A stretch of 64,000 bases of DNA from Deltaproteobacteria bacterium IMCC39146 (GCA_030005635.1 JARUHP010000012.1:43623-107622), one strand, 5' to 3'. Shown: positions 28,230 to 37,138, counted from the first letter of the stretch. Notes: generated from the letters alone by a model not told the origin. Translations and numbers: made by a program.

Positions 28230-29010
28230 GAAATCCCAAACTCTGAAGCGCACCCAGCGCCACTCTCACTGCATCTCGCTCGGCCTGTTGTTTAACGGCC
28301 AAGTCGACCGATTCCGCCACCAGCCGTTCGGCCAGAACAGCGCAGACACACCCGGAAGCAAAGCCATAAACCAGGCCCATTTTGAACAGGGTGCCGGCCT
28401 CCATCTCGTAATTGAGGATCTTCAGCAGCCGGTACTCCTCGCTTATACCGTACAGGGAACGCAATAGGTTCGGGTTAGCCGAATCGCTGCGTTCCTGGCC
28501 CTCGTAGAAGGTGTCAACGCTGGCCGTAACACCGAGATGTGCAGCAATGCCGAGCTTGTTTGCAGCCCCGGCCAGCGCTATGGTGCCATGGGGGTCGGCA
28601 GCGGCCGGGAACTCGACCGGAGCGATATCCAGGGCGGCGACTTGACGGCAGAGGGCTGCACTCGAGATCACAAGGTCACCGGCCTTGACATCTGTGGCTA
28701 TGCCGCCGCAGGTGCCGACCCTGATGATGGTGTGGATGCCGACCGCGACCAGTTCGTTGACGACGATCGACAGCTATGGTGCTCCCATGCCGCTGGTAGA
28801 GGCGACAAACTTGCCACCGTCGGCCATTTCACACAGGTAGCTGTGTAAGCCGCGGTTCTCCGAGAGTGTCGCCAGACAGTTAACACCGTTTGTCTCTTGC
28901 GCTATGCGCCGCGCTCGCTCCGGGTCGCCGCAGAGCAGGGCGGCGATCGGCGCAGGCGAGCCGAGGTCTTGCTGGCTGAAACCGATATGGTAAAGCGGTT
29001 GTTGAGACAT
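28213..29010 (-). pseudogene. Second uridine phosphorylase-like gene, interrupted by an amber codon
   Basis: Clear paralogue of the intact gene at 3,878-4,663 over its whole length. Reading is interrupted once, by TAG at 28,774-28,776, just after STSGMGAP where the intact copy has Ser. The frame continues correctly on both sides (both halves in the same frame), so a single nonsense change inactivated it unless amber is read through. Downstream landmarks VGTCGG and YEMEAGTLF remain. The last residues (GFRGHTN) come from the palindromic repeat at 28,206. A matching repeat lies just upstream of its start (29,030), so the whole copy is bracketed by repeats. Little other decay is visible, suggesting a recent event. 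Confidence 0.8.
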
Positions 29011-29029
29011 ACTGATGCCCTCCTGATTC

Positions 29030-29053
29030 GGGGCACAAAAGTTGTGTGTCCCC
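29030..29053. repeat. GTGTCCCC-type repeat upstream of the broken phosphorylase gene
   Basis: GGGGCACAAAA...GTGTGTCCCC. Together with 28,206-28,229 it flanks the second phosphorylase copy. Confidence 0.7.
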
Positions 29054-29075
29054 GAAATCCTTGTTTTGCAATCGA

Positions 29076-29507
29076 TTACATCTTGCTGATCGCACCGGCC
29101 AGGGCGGCGTTCTCGGGCATCCCCTCGCAGATCATCCTGATAACAGCGCTGCGGTCGATCAGGTAGGTAATGCGGCCGCTGCCGTATCGTGCGCTGATCG
29201 AACCGTCATCGGCAAGTAGCGGAAAACTGAGGTCGAGTTCTTCAGCGAATTCGTGGTGGGTTTCCAGGGTGTCTGCACTTACGCCCAGGACCTGGGCGTC
29301 AAGCTTTGCAAAGTCAGAAAGATCACTTTGAAAAGCCTTCATTTCGATGGTTCAACCAGGGGTGAAATCTTTGGGGTAAAGAGCCAGTACCACCGGACCA
29401 TTCTCAACCAGCTGACTGAGAACTATCGGTCCATTGGTGGATGGCACACTGAAGTCGGGCGCTTGATCGCCGACCTTGAGAGCGATTTCCTTGTTGATTT
29501 TTTTCAT
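29076..29507 (-). CDS. Selenocysteine-containing peroxiredoxin (AhpC/TSA, Bcp-like)
   Basis: 143 residues if TGA at 29,352-29,354 is read as selenocysteine 52. The two halves lie in one frame with nothing else disturbed. Upstream is GDQAPDFSVPSTNGPIVL and YPKDFTPG, after which every Bcp-type peroxiredoxin has the peroxidatic Cys; here the TGA sits exactly there, followed by T-IEMKAF. Downstream the thioredoxin fold continues (VLGVSADTLETHHEFAEEL, FPLLADDG, TYLIDRSAVIR). The resolving Cys five residues on is Met, so a 1-Sec mechanism is likely. A stable hairpin starts about 15 nt after the UGA. It would reduce peroxides. ATG 29507 has AGGAG. Selenoprotein peroxiredoxins are known from anaerobes including Geobacter relatives. 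Confidence 0.88.
29301..29339 (-). promoter_or_regulatory. Bacterial SECIS-like hairpin
   Basis: In the mRNA, AAGGCUUUUCAAAGU pairs with ACUUUGCAAAGCUU around a 10-nt loop GAUCUUUCUG, with one bulged G and one mismatch. It lies within the reading frame about 15 nt 3' of the UGA, the correct distance for SelB recruitment. Confidence 0.7.
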
Positions 29508-29622
29508 GCGATCTCCTTTCTTGTCTGTAGAAAATATAGCCGAGTTTCTGGCCATTGCAGAAGATGGTTGCTGAATTGTGATAAATCGATAAAATTAATT
29601 ATAGACGTTAAAGGAGGGTTTT

Positions 29623-30129
29623 ATGCCATCCGTCATTGTTCAGGTCAATGATCTGATGCAGACAGACTACAGTTATGAACTCATCGAACCGGTCGGGAGG
29701 AATTACCATCCAGAATTTCGCCCCGAGTTAACACCTAAAGAGATTCTTGAGTTGGGTGTGTTCGGTGGTAAATATATGACAGATTGCAAGAATGAATTCC
29801 CTGCCGAGTGGTTCAAGAATGCAAAGCTTTGTTCTGAGCGGCATGATCCGGTCTTGAATTGTTTTGGAGTGGATGCGTCACAACCCTTGTCTGTGTGGCA
29901 AGAAAAAGGGTGGATCTATGAAGAAGATCCACGTGGATGGTTCCAGTGGTATTGCCGTTATTACATGGGGCGACGCTGTAGAGATGATGAACGTCAGATC
30001 AAGAGGTGGAAGGCGATGCGCAGGCATATCGCCCAGATCAAATTAAACTGCATCGAAGCAGACTTGAATTGTCGTCGTAAGCAAAGGCAGGCGCTACTCC
30101 ACTGGGCATATGACTCGCGAAAGTATTAA
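29623..30129 (+). CDS. Conserved hypothetical protein
   Basis: 168 residues, soluble, beginning at ATG 29623 with AAGGAGGG in front. Distinctive stretches are VGRNYHPEFRPELTPKEIL, GVFGGKYMTDC and PRGWFQWYCRYYMGRRCRDDERQIKRWK, rich in aromatic and basic residues with conserved-looking Cys. I recall similar hypothetical proteins in other bacteria but no function. The last 60 residues are strongly basic, which would allow nucleic-acid binding. Divergent from the selenoprotein gene. Confidence 0.75.
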   Translation: MPSVIVQVNDLMQTDYSYELIEPVGRNYHPEFRPELTPKEILELGVFGGKYMTDCKNEFPAEWFKNAKLCSERHDPVLNCFGVDASQPLSVWQEKGWIYEEDPRGWFQWYCRYYMGRRCRDDERQIKRWKAMRRHIAQIKLNCIEADLNCRRKQRQALLHWAYDSRKY

Positions 30130-30181
30130 ATCGTGTGCCATTATAGAGCAGCCAGTTCATTGTCAGTCCGACAGGCTGCTC

Positions 30182-30206
30182 GGGGACACACAATTTGTGT
30201 GTCCCC
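30182..30206. repeat. GTGTCCCC palindromic repeat, copy 8
   Basis: Perfect 25-nt copy, 53 bp after the stop of the hypothetical gene and 98 bp before a cytochrome gene. Confidence 0.85.
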
Positions 30207-30303
30207 GTTTTCCACCGACCACAGGCTCGCTACCATAGACTTTCAAGGCAGTTGTGTTAGAATTATAAAGTTAATTTGTATTAATTCCTTTCACGAGAAG
30301 CCA

Positions 30304-30714
30304 ATGCCTCTACTGAACTTTTACAGTCTCGTCTGTTGCCTATTGCTGACGATCACCTTCAACTCTGTGGTTGCAAATGCGGCGGTAGAACCAGTAACCA
30401 TAAATGAATCGAGACTCGATCAGGTCTCTACTGAGTGCATTTCCTGTCATAATAACTCCAACAAAGATCAAGCAGGGCTCTGCCAACTGGAGCATGGCCC
30501 CTTCTGCAGCAACCATAATTTCAATTCTTCCTATACAGAGATGGCGACACTAAACAAGGAGTTGCGCCCCAAGAGCAACCTTCCTTCTGAGACGATTCTC
30601 TATAAAGACAAGATCACCTGCTTTACTTGCCATGGTGCTGACCCTCACGAGGGACAGCCGACAACCATCGTCAACAATAGTAGCGCTTTGTGTCTTGCCT
30701 GCCATCTGAGATAA
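30304..30714 (+). CDS. Three-heme c-type cytochrome
   Basis: 136 residues from ATG 30304; the frame extends upstream but only this start gives a proper signal peptide (LVCCLLLTITFNSVVANA). Three CxxCH sites are visible: CISCH, CFTCH and CLACH, spaced as in doubled-CxxCH proteins, plus extra Cys in LCQLEHGPFC. It should be a periplasmic or outer-surface electron carrier. First of three consecutive rightward genes (cytochrome, NHL protein, large cytochrome) separated by 181 and 70 bp. Confidence 0.87.
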   Translation: MPLLNFYSLVCCLLLTITFNSVVANAAVEPVTINESRLDQVSTECISCHNNSNKDQAGLCQLEHGPFCSNHNFNSSYTEMATLNKELRPKSNLPSETILYKDKITCFTCHGADPHEGQPTTIVNNSSALCLACHLR

Positions 30715-30895
30715 CACCGGCAGAATAAGTTTCAACAAGAAACCAGACAGTTCCGAGTGTCTTAGCGGGCTGATCCCCTGCACCAAGACTAGAGTTAGCT
30801 GACCAAACAGCATCAACGAGTTATTTTTTTCAGTCTCACAGCCCCCCTGTGCGATGCGAGTTATTGCTAGTGCCGGGGCTTCGAGGAGGTTTGTT

Positions 30896-31912
30896 ATGGC
30901 AAAAGCTGGTGTTGTGCATTTTGAGAAGATTGCCTTGCCTCTCGTTGTCGGATTCCTGTTTTTGTTTTTTGCGGTATCAACCTATGCCGGAGGCCTGGAC
31001 TGGGGGGGTGGCGGTGGCGATGATGAAGCCAGCTGTCCGGTTGATGACCCTTTGGTTATCATACCGGGGCCGTTGGGTTCGCCGGTACGCCTTGCCCGTT
31101 TTGATGAGCAGACGTCTCTGGTTGCCGATTATACCCGCAAAACCCTTTCCTGGTTTGACTCCGCAGGTGTACTGACACCATTCATCGAAACTTTGGGTAA
31201 GCCGTTAAGTATCGCCATTGATGCGAACTTCAAGAAAAACGGGAAATTCGCAAATGCTTATTATTTTGTCGGCAACGACAGTGCACGAACAATTGACACC
31301 TACTATCAGGACAAAAATAGCCCTTTGCTCTTACTCGGACAGCACCGGGTCGAAGACAATGGCATCCAGGCCCTCGACATGGTCTTTGTTCAAGAGTTGA
31401 ACCTACTGTTTGTGGTTGATGGCCTCTCCAAGGAGATCAAGGTACTAGATACCGATGGTCAACTGGTGCGCAGTTTCGGCCTTGGTAGCCTCATGAACCC
31501 TAAAGGGGTTGCCGTTGATGCCTCCTCTGATGCCGTTTACATTTCTGATTACGGCGATCAGGTGACGGGAGACACCAGTGGAAACAACCTGGGCTTTTCC
31601 TCTTCAATCAAGATGTTTGATTTGGCGGGAAGTCCAGTGGGCATCATCTCCGGAGAAAACCTTTTTTCACGGCCACAGGGGCTGGCGTTGGCGAACGGCA
31701 AGCTTTACCTCGCCGACAGCATGCACTCCCAGATTTTTGAATTCGATCGTGCTACGGGCGTAAAAACAGCCGCGTTTGGCTGTAAAGGCTCAAGCGCCGA
31801 CCATTTACTGTTACCGATGGATGTTATTCTGGATGCTGCCGGGCAAAACCTGTACGTCGCTGACAACCGGAATGCACGGGTCACGGTTTTAACGCTGACG
31901 CAACCTTATTAA
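30896..31912 (+). CDS. Exported NHL-repeat beta-propeller protein
   Basis: 338 residues from ATG 30896 (GAGGAGG upstream). A signal sequence (LPLVVGFLFLFFAVSTYA) is followed by a Gly-rich linker and then NHL-like blades, for example MNPKGVAVDASSDAVYISDYGD, RPQGLALANGKLYLADSMHSQIFEFD and LPMDVILDAAGQNLYVADNRNARV. Such propellers are often encoded next to multiheme cytochromes in Geobacter-type genomes, where they are thought to help assemble or attach them. It lacks heme sites itself. Confidence 0.85.
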   Translation: MAKAGVVHFEKIALPLVVGFLFLFFAVSTYAGGLDWGGGGGDDEASCPVDDPLVIIPGPLGSPVRLARFDEQTSLVADYTRKTLSWFDSAGVLTPFIETLGKPLSIAIDANFKKNGKFANAYYFVGNDSARTIDTYYQDKNSPLLLLGQHRVEDNGIQALDMVFVQELNLLFVVDGLSKEIKVLDTDGQLVRSFGLGSLMNPKGVAVDASSDAVYISDYGDQVTGDTSGNNLGFSSSIKMFDLAGSPVGIISGENLFSRPQGLALANGKLYLADSMHSQIFEFDRATGVKTAAFGCKGSSADHLLLPMDVILDAAGQNLYVADNRNARVTVLTLTQPY

Positions 31913-31982
31913 CCTTTTGAGCTGTCAAGGTATTAGCCTGCTCACTGCTTGTTCGACACGTTGCTCGCCAAGGAGATCTGCC

Positions 31983-34154
31983 ATGAAAATTATGAAAACA
32001 CTCGCGGTTCTGATCTTCGCAAGCACTATCTTTTTGGGGACAGGCACACACGATCAAGCAGAAGCCCTGCTTGCAGATCATCAGTGTGCGTTCTGTCATA
32101 GCCTTCACGGCGGTCCCGGCTACGCGCTATTGAGCGCTGAGACTTCCGAACTGGTCTGTCTTTCCTGTCATACGGTCTCAATCAACGATACAGCCGCGGC
32201 GGAAGTACACAACCCTCTGGGACTGGCATCGAACCAATCAGGCTATGTCACCTGCCGGGAGTGCCATGATGCTCATTCCAATCAGGGGGGCAACATCAAG
32301 CTGGTCGGATATCGAAGAGATGGAGAAAACTTTTTTGAGTCGTTTGCATATCCCGCTATTCGCAAAGAATTGCCAGCGACGGATGGGCTCAACTACAACG
32401 TGGTCACCTTCACCGGCCCCAACGAGTTCAATATTGCTGATCCTGCGATCTTGGGCCCCTGCGAAGTCTGCCACACCCCCTACCACAACGCGGGCAACGA
32501 TTGCACGCTATGTCATGGTCACAGTGAGGGTTTTCCCAAGCCTGACTGTACGGCCTCAGGCTGTCATGATGGAACCATCGGTGCCGGAGTTCCGGTTGCT
32601 CGGGGCGTAAGCCTACTCAGCACGCATTCAACCAACGCGATTGCAGCAAGCAAGGGGATAACCTTCACTTGCGGCGACTGCCATTCCGGCCACCTCTCTG
32701 GCAACGTACAGGTGCCAAACAACTCCTTGGTTGGGATTAACTACATCACGGAGGGGCACAATGGTATCTCGCTGGGGAGCCTTGCTGCCCCCGGAGAAAC
32801 AGAAGCACAAATTTGCTGGAACTGCCACGACCTCTATGGGGTCTCTGAATGGGAGACGAACACGCAGTCTTCCACAGGCAACAGTCCCTATAATTATGGA
32901 ACCTTGAGTAGCTCGAATTGGACCACAGCAACCTGGTCGAGTTCTCACACCGAATTTGCTTACAAAACAGGGAGCATTCAATCAACCCACACAGCGAATC
33001 CTACTATCACGGACTCTACACTGACAGGCTTGGCCTACAGCCACATGGAATCGGTGAACACAGTGGCCGCTATTCGTTGTTCCTACTGTCATGATGTCCA
33101 CGAACTGGCCGCCGCACCGAATGACACCGCGAGTGGCAAGCCATATCTGCGTGGAACCTGGAAGGGGAGCCCCTACGAAGAAGATGGGGCACCGCGCAGC
33201 ATCTATGCAGGCACGGCCTATTTCCCAAGCGTTTCACAAACCAACCAAGCAGGCAAAACAGCTGGCTGGGGCGCTGTGCCACGTGCCCATCCAAGCCAGA
33301 GGTACCTCGGTGGGTACTGGGTTGACGAGAACAATGTCGTACCCATGTCAGCAACGACAACCAGCAATGGCACACCCGCGCTCAATCCAACCAGTGCTTG
33401 GACAACGGCAGACTTTGCCGGGCTCTGTTTCCTTTGCCATATGAACGGTCAAGCAACGACAGCTGGAAAGGTTGATAATATGGACCAGAAAACCGGTGAG
33501 GCTCTCTGGCTCGGAACAAATGGCCATGCCAACGCGGTCAAAGGTGGCACCGGAGCCACCAGTCCAAACGCCTTTAACATTTTTGGCGTTCGTGGCGCCA
33601 CAACCTGGTTTGACAACAACCCACCAATGAATTATGCCGACTTCATTCAAGATAGTACGACTTATGGATGCGCCGGTCGCCAACAAGGGACAATTGTCGC
33701 AGGAAATGGCCCAGGGGAATCATGCGACCTGGGTTTCCGGGGGAGTTTGGGTTTTGGTTATGACCCGGCAATTTCACCTAACCAGAACTTCCTATGGAAC
33801 TCTTATCTCTGGGGTGTGACTGTTGACTCGTCAACAACTGACAGTTACCATCAATTTTCCTGTAGCAAGTGTCACAATCCCCACGCATCGCGTTTGCCAA
33901 AGCTAATGATCACCAACTGCCTGGACACCAAGCACAACACTTGGGACAATCAATTTCAGCTGAACACGTCTGGCGGCACCAACAACCAGAACACCGAACT
34001 TTCACAATGGACCAGCTCGCAAAACTGTCACAGGCTTGCCCGGATCAACCCCAATCCGGCAAACACCTCAGAATATCGTAGCGGCTCAAGCGCGGGTGTC
34101 GGTGAAGGTTGGAACAAGGCAACGCCATGGACGTCAACGACTGAAACGGAATAA
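31983..34154 (+). CDS. Large multiheme c-type cytochrome (about 11 hemes)
   Basis: 723 residues from ATG 31983 with AAGGAGATCT; signal peptide TLAVLIFASTIFLGTGTHDQAEA. I count ten CxxCH sites (CAFCH, CLSCH, CRECH, CEVCH, CTLCH, CGDCH, CWNCH, CSYCH, CFLCH, CSKCH) and one CX4CH (CTASGCH, as in some cytochromes c3). A further lone SQNCH near the C-terminus could be a relic. Hemes cluster in the first 350 residues, with Ser/Thr/Asn-rich spacers later. Likely part of extracellular or trans-periplasmic electron transfer with the two genes upstream. Heme count by eye only. Confidence 0.9.
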   Translation: MKIMKTLAVLIFASTIFLGTGTHDQAEALLADHQCAFCHSLHGGPGYALLSAETSELVCLSCHTVSINDTAAAEVHNPLGLASNQSGYVTCRECHDAHSNQGGNIKLVGYRRDGENFFESFAYPAIRKELPATDGLNYNVVTFTGPNEFNIADPAILGPCEVCHTPYHNAGNDCTLCHGHSEGFPKPDCTASGCHDGTIGAGVPVARGVSLLSTHSTNAIAASKGITFTCGDCHSGHLSGNVQVPNNSLVGINYITEGHNGISLGSLAAPGETEAQICWNCHDLYGVSEWETNTQSSTGNSPYNYGTLSSSNWTTATWSSSHTEFAYKTGSIQSTHTANPTITDSTLTGLAYSHMESVNTVAAIRCSYCHDVHELAAAPNDTASGKPYLRGTWKGSPYEEDGAPRSIYAGTAYFPSVSQTNQAGKTAGWGAVPRAHPSQRYLGGYWVDENNVVPMSATTTSNGTPALNPTSAWTTADFAGLCFLCHMNGQATTAGKVDNMDQKTGEALWLGTNGHANAVKGGTGATSPNAFNIFGVRGATTWFDNNPPMNYADFIQDSTTYGCAGRQQGTIVAGNGPGESCDLGFRGSLGFGYDPAISPNQNFLWNSYLWGVTVDSSTTDSYHQFSCSKCHNPHASRLPKLMITNCLDTKHNTWDNQFQLNTSGGTNNQNTELSQWTSSQNCHRLARINPNPANTSEYRSGSSAGVGEGWNKATPWTSTTETE

Positions 34155-34377
34155 GGCTTAACCTTGCCACCGGCGCAATAGCTACTAGAAGCTTCCAGGC
34201 GCAGCCCGGAGGCGGGGACTCAATTTTAGTCCCTTTTAGGCATCTGGGACACTTCAGGAAGTGTCTCTGTAATGTCCCCTGGGTGCAGGAAAAAGTGAAT
34301 CATATGCAATTGGGGTAGGTCTGGTGATCTTACATTAACTTTGGTGAGTGTTTATTCATTGGGCATGAAGGTGCACT

Positions 34378-34542
34378 ATGAGAATGATGGCGATACTTTT
34401 AGGCGCGTCTGCTTTTGTCTATTACGTGACAGGGCTCAGGGGCAGCTTTACGAGGAGGACGAGGCTCTACTTTGCCATGGGAACATGGGTTTTTGTGTAT
34501 CTGGTAACGATGCTTATGGTCTTTCGTGGCGGAAATCTCTGA
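34378..34542 (+). CDS. Small two-helix membrane protein
   Basis: 54 residues: MRMMAILLGASAFVYYVTG, a basic loop RGSFTRRTRL, then a second helix WVFVYLVTMLMVF and end RGGNL. GAAGGTG stands before the ATG. The hydrophobic-basic-hydrophobic pattern in one clean frame supports a real gene, but I know no family. It lies between the large cytochrome and an attC-like site. Confidence 0.5.
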   Translation: MRMMAILLGASAFVYYVTGLRGSFTRRTRLYFAMGTWVFVYLVTMLMVFRGGNL

Positions 34543-34658
34543 TTATAACAACCTTGAATTGTCAAACAGTGTCGTGACTCTCTGTGCCGATGATGTTGTG
34601 ATCAAAATGACGCAAAACAGTTCAGGGGTATCTTAGATCCGTTGCATTGCGTAAAGGT

Positions 34659-34710
34659 TTCTAACTTTGATAAGGACCAACTCCAGGCCCCTTAGCTCGG
34701 GCCGTTAGGT
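34659..34710. other. attC-like integron recombination site
   Basis: TTCTAAC (R''), TAAGG (L''), 14-nt centre, CCTTA (L'), then GCTCGGGCC and GTTAGGT (R', fits GTTRRRY). The end CCCCTTAGCTCGGGCCGTTAGG outline closely resembles known attC sites. The arms pair as required for single-strand recombination. The start codon of an AT-rich gene follows after 9 bp. No second attC and no integron integrase were seen, so it would be an orphan cassette. Confidence 0.5.
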
Positions 34711-34719
34711 GTTATATTT

Positions 34720-35100
34720 ATGTCGTATGCTCTATCAAGAATCTCCATTATCGTCATATTCTTTTATCATGGGTTAGTTCCGAAAATTCTTTTTGGTAAC
34801 GCTCAAGAGATAATGATGAATAACGAATTTATGCCATTTCTTTCTGAGCAAGTCGCATTGTACACTTCCGGCATACTTGAAATTTTATATGCACTTTTAT
34901 TGTTGGTCTTCTTCAATAATAAATGGTTGGTTGTTCCAGCAATTGTTTTTCCAATTGTAGCCACAGTGGCTTTATTTTTCGCTTTGCCTGAATTGTTCCA
35001 TAATGCTTTCAATCCATTTTCTACAAATTTATCGTTATTGGTATTGGCTTTAATTAACTTTAAGGCTTTCAGTGAAAAAGAAAAAATTTCCAACAACTAG
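34720..35100 (+). CDS. DoxX-like membrane protein, AT-rich
   Basis: 126 residues with four hydrophobic helices: IIVIFFYHGLVPKI, TSGILEILYALLLLVFF, VVPAIVFPIVATVALFFAL and NLSLLVLALINF. The HGLVPK region resembles the DoxX-like family (function unknown). Codons are distinctly more AT-rich than in the genes on either side, and the start is 9 bp from an attC-like end, so I infer a captured gene cassette. Confidence 0.7.
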   Translation: MSYALSRISIIVIFFYHGLVPKILFGNAQEIMMNNEFMPFLSEQVALYTSGILEILYALLLLVFFNNKWLVVPAIVFPIVATVALFFALPELFHNAFNPFSTNLSLLVLALINFKAFSEKEKISNN

Positions 35101-35211
35101 TTCCCGCCGATTTGCTCCGGCTGGCGCCTCCGTAATCCGGTGAACATTGCCACTAGCAATCAGTTCTTTGTAAGTCCGTCAAGCTTCTAACGAGCCAATA
35201 ACGGAGTCTTA

Positions 35212-35871
35212 GTGCAATCACCTACATCGAAATACCTTCCAGCATTACGCTTTCACTGGCTCACCCCTTACTACGATAATATCGCCGGTCTTACGACGCC
35301 GGAGCGCCGTTTCAAACAGGCCCTTATCACGCAAGCGCAGCTCGAACAGGGGCATCGGGTTCTTGATCTGGCCAGCGGCACAGGCACTTTGGCCATCTGG
35401 CTCAAGCAACACCAACCCCAGGCCGAGGTCATCGGGATAGACTGTGATCCGGCCATCTTGGCCCTTGCCGTGGAGAAGGCAAAGAAAGCGAACGTCTCGG
35501 TGCTCTTTGACCGCGCAATGTCCTGTTCTCTACCATATCCGGAGGAGCACTTTGATCGTGTCGTTTCAAGCCTGTTTTTTCACCATCTGCCGTGGCTGGA
35601 GAAAGAGCAGACAGCGAAAGAGCTCTATCGGGTTCTCAAGCCTGGAGCCCAACTGCATGTCGCGGACTGGGGACGCGCTTCAAATATATTGATGCGTGGC
35701 TTGTTTCTCTTTGAACAAATGTTCGATGGGTTCGACAAAACACAGGACAACGTATCTGGTAAGCTCGTGACACTTTTCGAGCAGTCAGGGTTTATTGAAG
35801 TGACTCAGAAACAAACGTTTGACACCCTCTTCGGAACGCTGGCGCTCTACAGTTCTATCAAACCTGGTTAA
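35212..35871 (+). CDS. Class I SAM-dependent methyltransferase, UbiE-like
   Basis: 219 residues from GTG. SAM motif I is VLDLASGTGTLAIWL, with the acidic ligand in VIGIDCDP, motif II DRVVSSLFFHHL and motif III RVLKPGAQLHVADWG. The N-terminus (FHWLTPYYDNIAGL) resembles UbiE/COQ5-type enzymes. It methylates an unidentified small molecule. Stand-alone gene after the cassette-like DoxX gene. Confidence 0.85.
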   Translation: MQSPTSKYLPALRFHWLTPYYDNIAGLTTPERRFKQALITQAQLEQGHRVLDLASGTGTLAIWLKQHQPQAEVIGIDCDPAILALAVEKAKKANVSVLFDRAMSCSLPYPEEHFDRVVSSLFFHHLPWLEKEQTAKELYRVLKPGAQLHVADWGRASNILMRGLFLFEQMFDGFDKTQDNVSGKLVTLFEQSGFIEVTQKQTFDTLFGTLALYSSIKPG

Positions 35872-36067
35872 TCGAACAACCTAGACATCATGTATTGACC
35901 TGTCCGACTATCGGGGCTGAAGCACACTGGTGGTCAGACCAAGCAAGTCAATTGTAATCAAAAGAAATATCCATTAAAATGATAACCCTTTAGGCCTTAA
36001 AGTCTCCTTTTTGATGCCTGAATCAAGCTCTTAACCGTTCAACACTGCAAACAAAAGGTTATAGATA

Positions 36068-37105
36068 ATGTCACAAGCTGGTCGCAACGATCCCTGCCCT
36101 TGCGGTAGCGGCAAGAAATACAAAAGATGTTGTATGGAGCAGGATAAAACCGCTTCACAGAATACTGCTGCAGGTGTGTCTACCGGATTATTGGAGGCTC
36201 TGGCAGGGCGTGAATTTAATTCTCTGGAGGAAGCTCAATCTTTCGGTGAAACTTTTATGGAACAGCGTAATCAGAAACCCTGCGATGACTTTCATGGCTT
36301 GTCTCCTGAAGAGATGCACTGCGTCCTGAACTTCCCTTTAACCTCCCCGCACTTGGTCGATTTCCCCGAAAGGCTCGAGGCTGTCCCGGATGCGCCGATC
36401 CTCTCTTTGTTCAAGTTACTGGTCGAGGCCATCGGCGAAAAAGGCCTGAAGACAACGGCCAAAGGGAATCTACCTAGAGACTTCTGTCGGAATGCGGCTC
36501 TTTCCTACTGGGACGAAAAGACCTATCAAGAATATATGCGCTTTGGCAAGATCAACAAGGAATTGGATTTCTTTGAGCTGCATGTTGCTCGTGTAGTGGC
36601 TGAAGTCGCTGGCCTGATCCGTAAGTACAAGGGGAAATTTATTCTCAGTCGCGAATGTCGTCGGCTTCTTGCTGAGGGAGGTTTGCAAACGATTTATCCC
36701 CTTTTGTTAAAGGCTTACTCCGAGCAGTTTAACTGGTGCTACAGGGATGGCTACAGCGAGACTCCCTTTATCCAACACTCATTTCTCTTCTCTCTGTATC
36801 TGCTGAGTCTCTATGGTGACAAATGGCTCCCCGCCGAATTTTATGAAGACAACTTCCTGCAAGCCTTTCCTTCCGTGATCGACGAACTGGAGCAAAATCC
36901 GAACTTTCCTCCTGAATGGCAAATCCGCAGCTGTTATACCCTGCGTACCCTGATCAACTTCGCGGCCTTTTTGGGTCTGGCAAAAGTAGAGCAAACTCCT
37001 GGTGAAAAGCAGTATCTCACTATCTATAAAATCAAAAAATTACCTCTGCTGGATTTGGCCGTACGCTTCAACTTGCGGCCGCTCAAAACAGCAGGGCCCT
37101 TTTAA
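36068..37105 (+). CDS. SEC-C domain protein
   Basis: 345 residues. The N-terminus is a SEC-C zinc motif, RNDPCPCGSGKKYKRCC, as at the end of SecA. The rest is a helical, Leu- and aromatic-rich domain I do not recognise (FPERLEAVPDAPILSLFKLLVEAIGEKG; NLPRDFCRNAALSYW). SEC-C at an N-terminus occurs in many uncharacterised cytoplasmic proteins and may bind ribosomes or SecB. AAAGG precedes the ATG. Followed by a palindromic repeat. Confidence 0.8.
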   Translation: MSQAGRNDPCPCGSGKKYKRCCMEQDKTASQNTAAGVSTGLLEALAGREFNSLEEAQSFGETFMEQRNQKPCDDFHGLSPEEMHCVLNFPLTSPHLVDFPERLEAVPDAPILSLFKLLVEAIGEKGLKTTAKGNLPRDFCRNAALSYWDEKTYQEYMRFGKINKELDFFELHVARVVAEVAGLIRKYKGKFILSRECRRLLAEGGLQTIYPLLLKAYSEQFNWCYRDGYSETPFIQHSFLFSLYLLSLYGDKWLPAEFYEDNFLQAFPSVIDELEQNPNFPPEWQIRSCYTLRTLINFAAFLGLAKVEQTPGEKQYLTIYKIKKLPLLDLAVRFNLRPLKTAGPF

Positions 37106-37113
37106 AAGAGATC

Positions 37114-37138
37114 GGGGACACATTACTATGGTGTCCCC
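37114..37138. repeat. GTGTCCCC-type repeat variant
   Basis: GGGGACAC, ATTACTATG, GTGTCCCC; 8 bp after the SEC-C gene and likely its terminator, facing the end of a leftward lipoprotein gene. Confidence 0.75.

Noticed and set aside
28774..28776. Pyrrolysine at the amber codon of the second phosphorylase
   Set aside because: The intact paralogue has Ser at this place, no pyl genes are visible, and the copy's C-terminus is also altered; a simple nonsense mutation is more likely.
29253..29651. Open frame on the plus strand across the selenoprotein gene
   Set aside because: It is the antisense shadow of the peroxiredoxin and its leader; no ribosome-binding site and no family resemblance.
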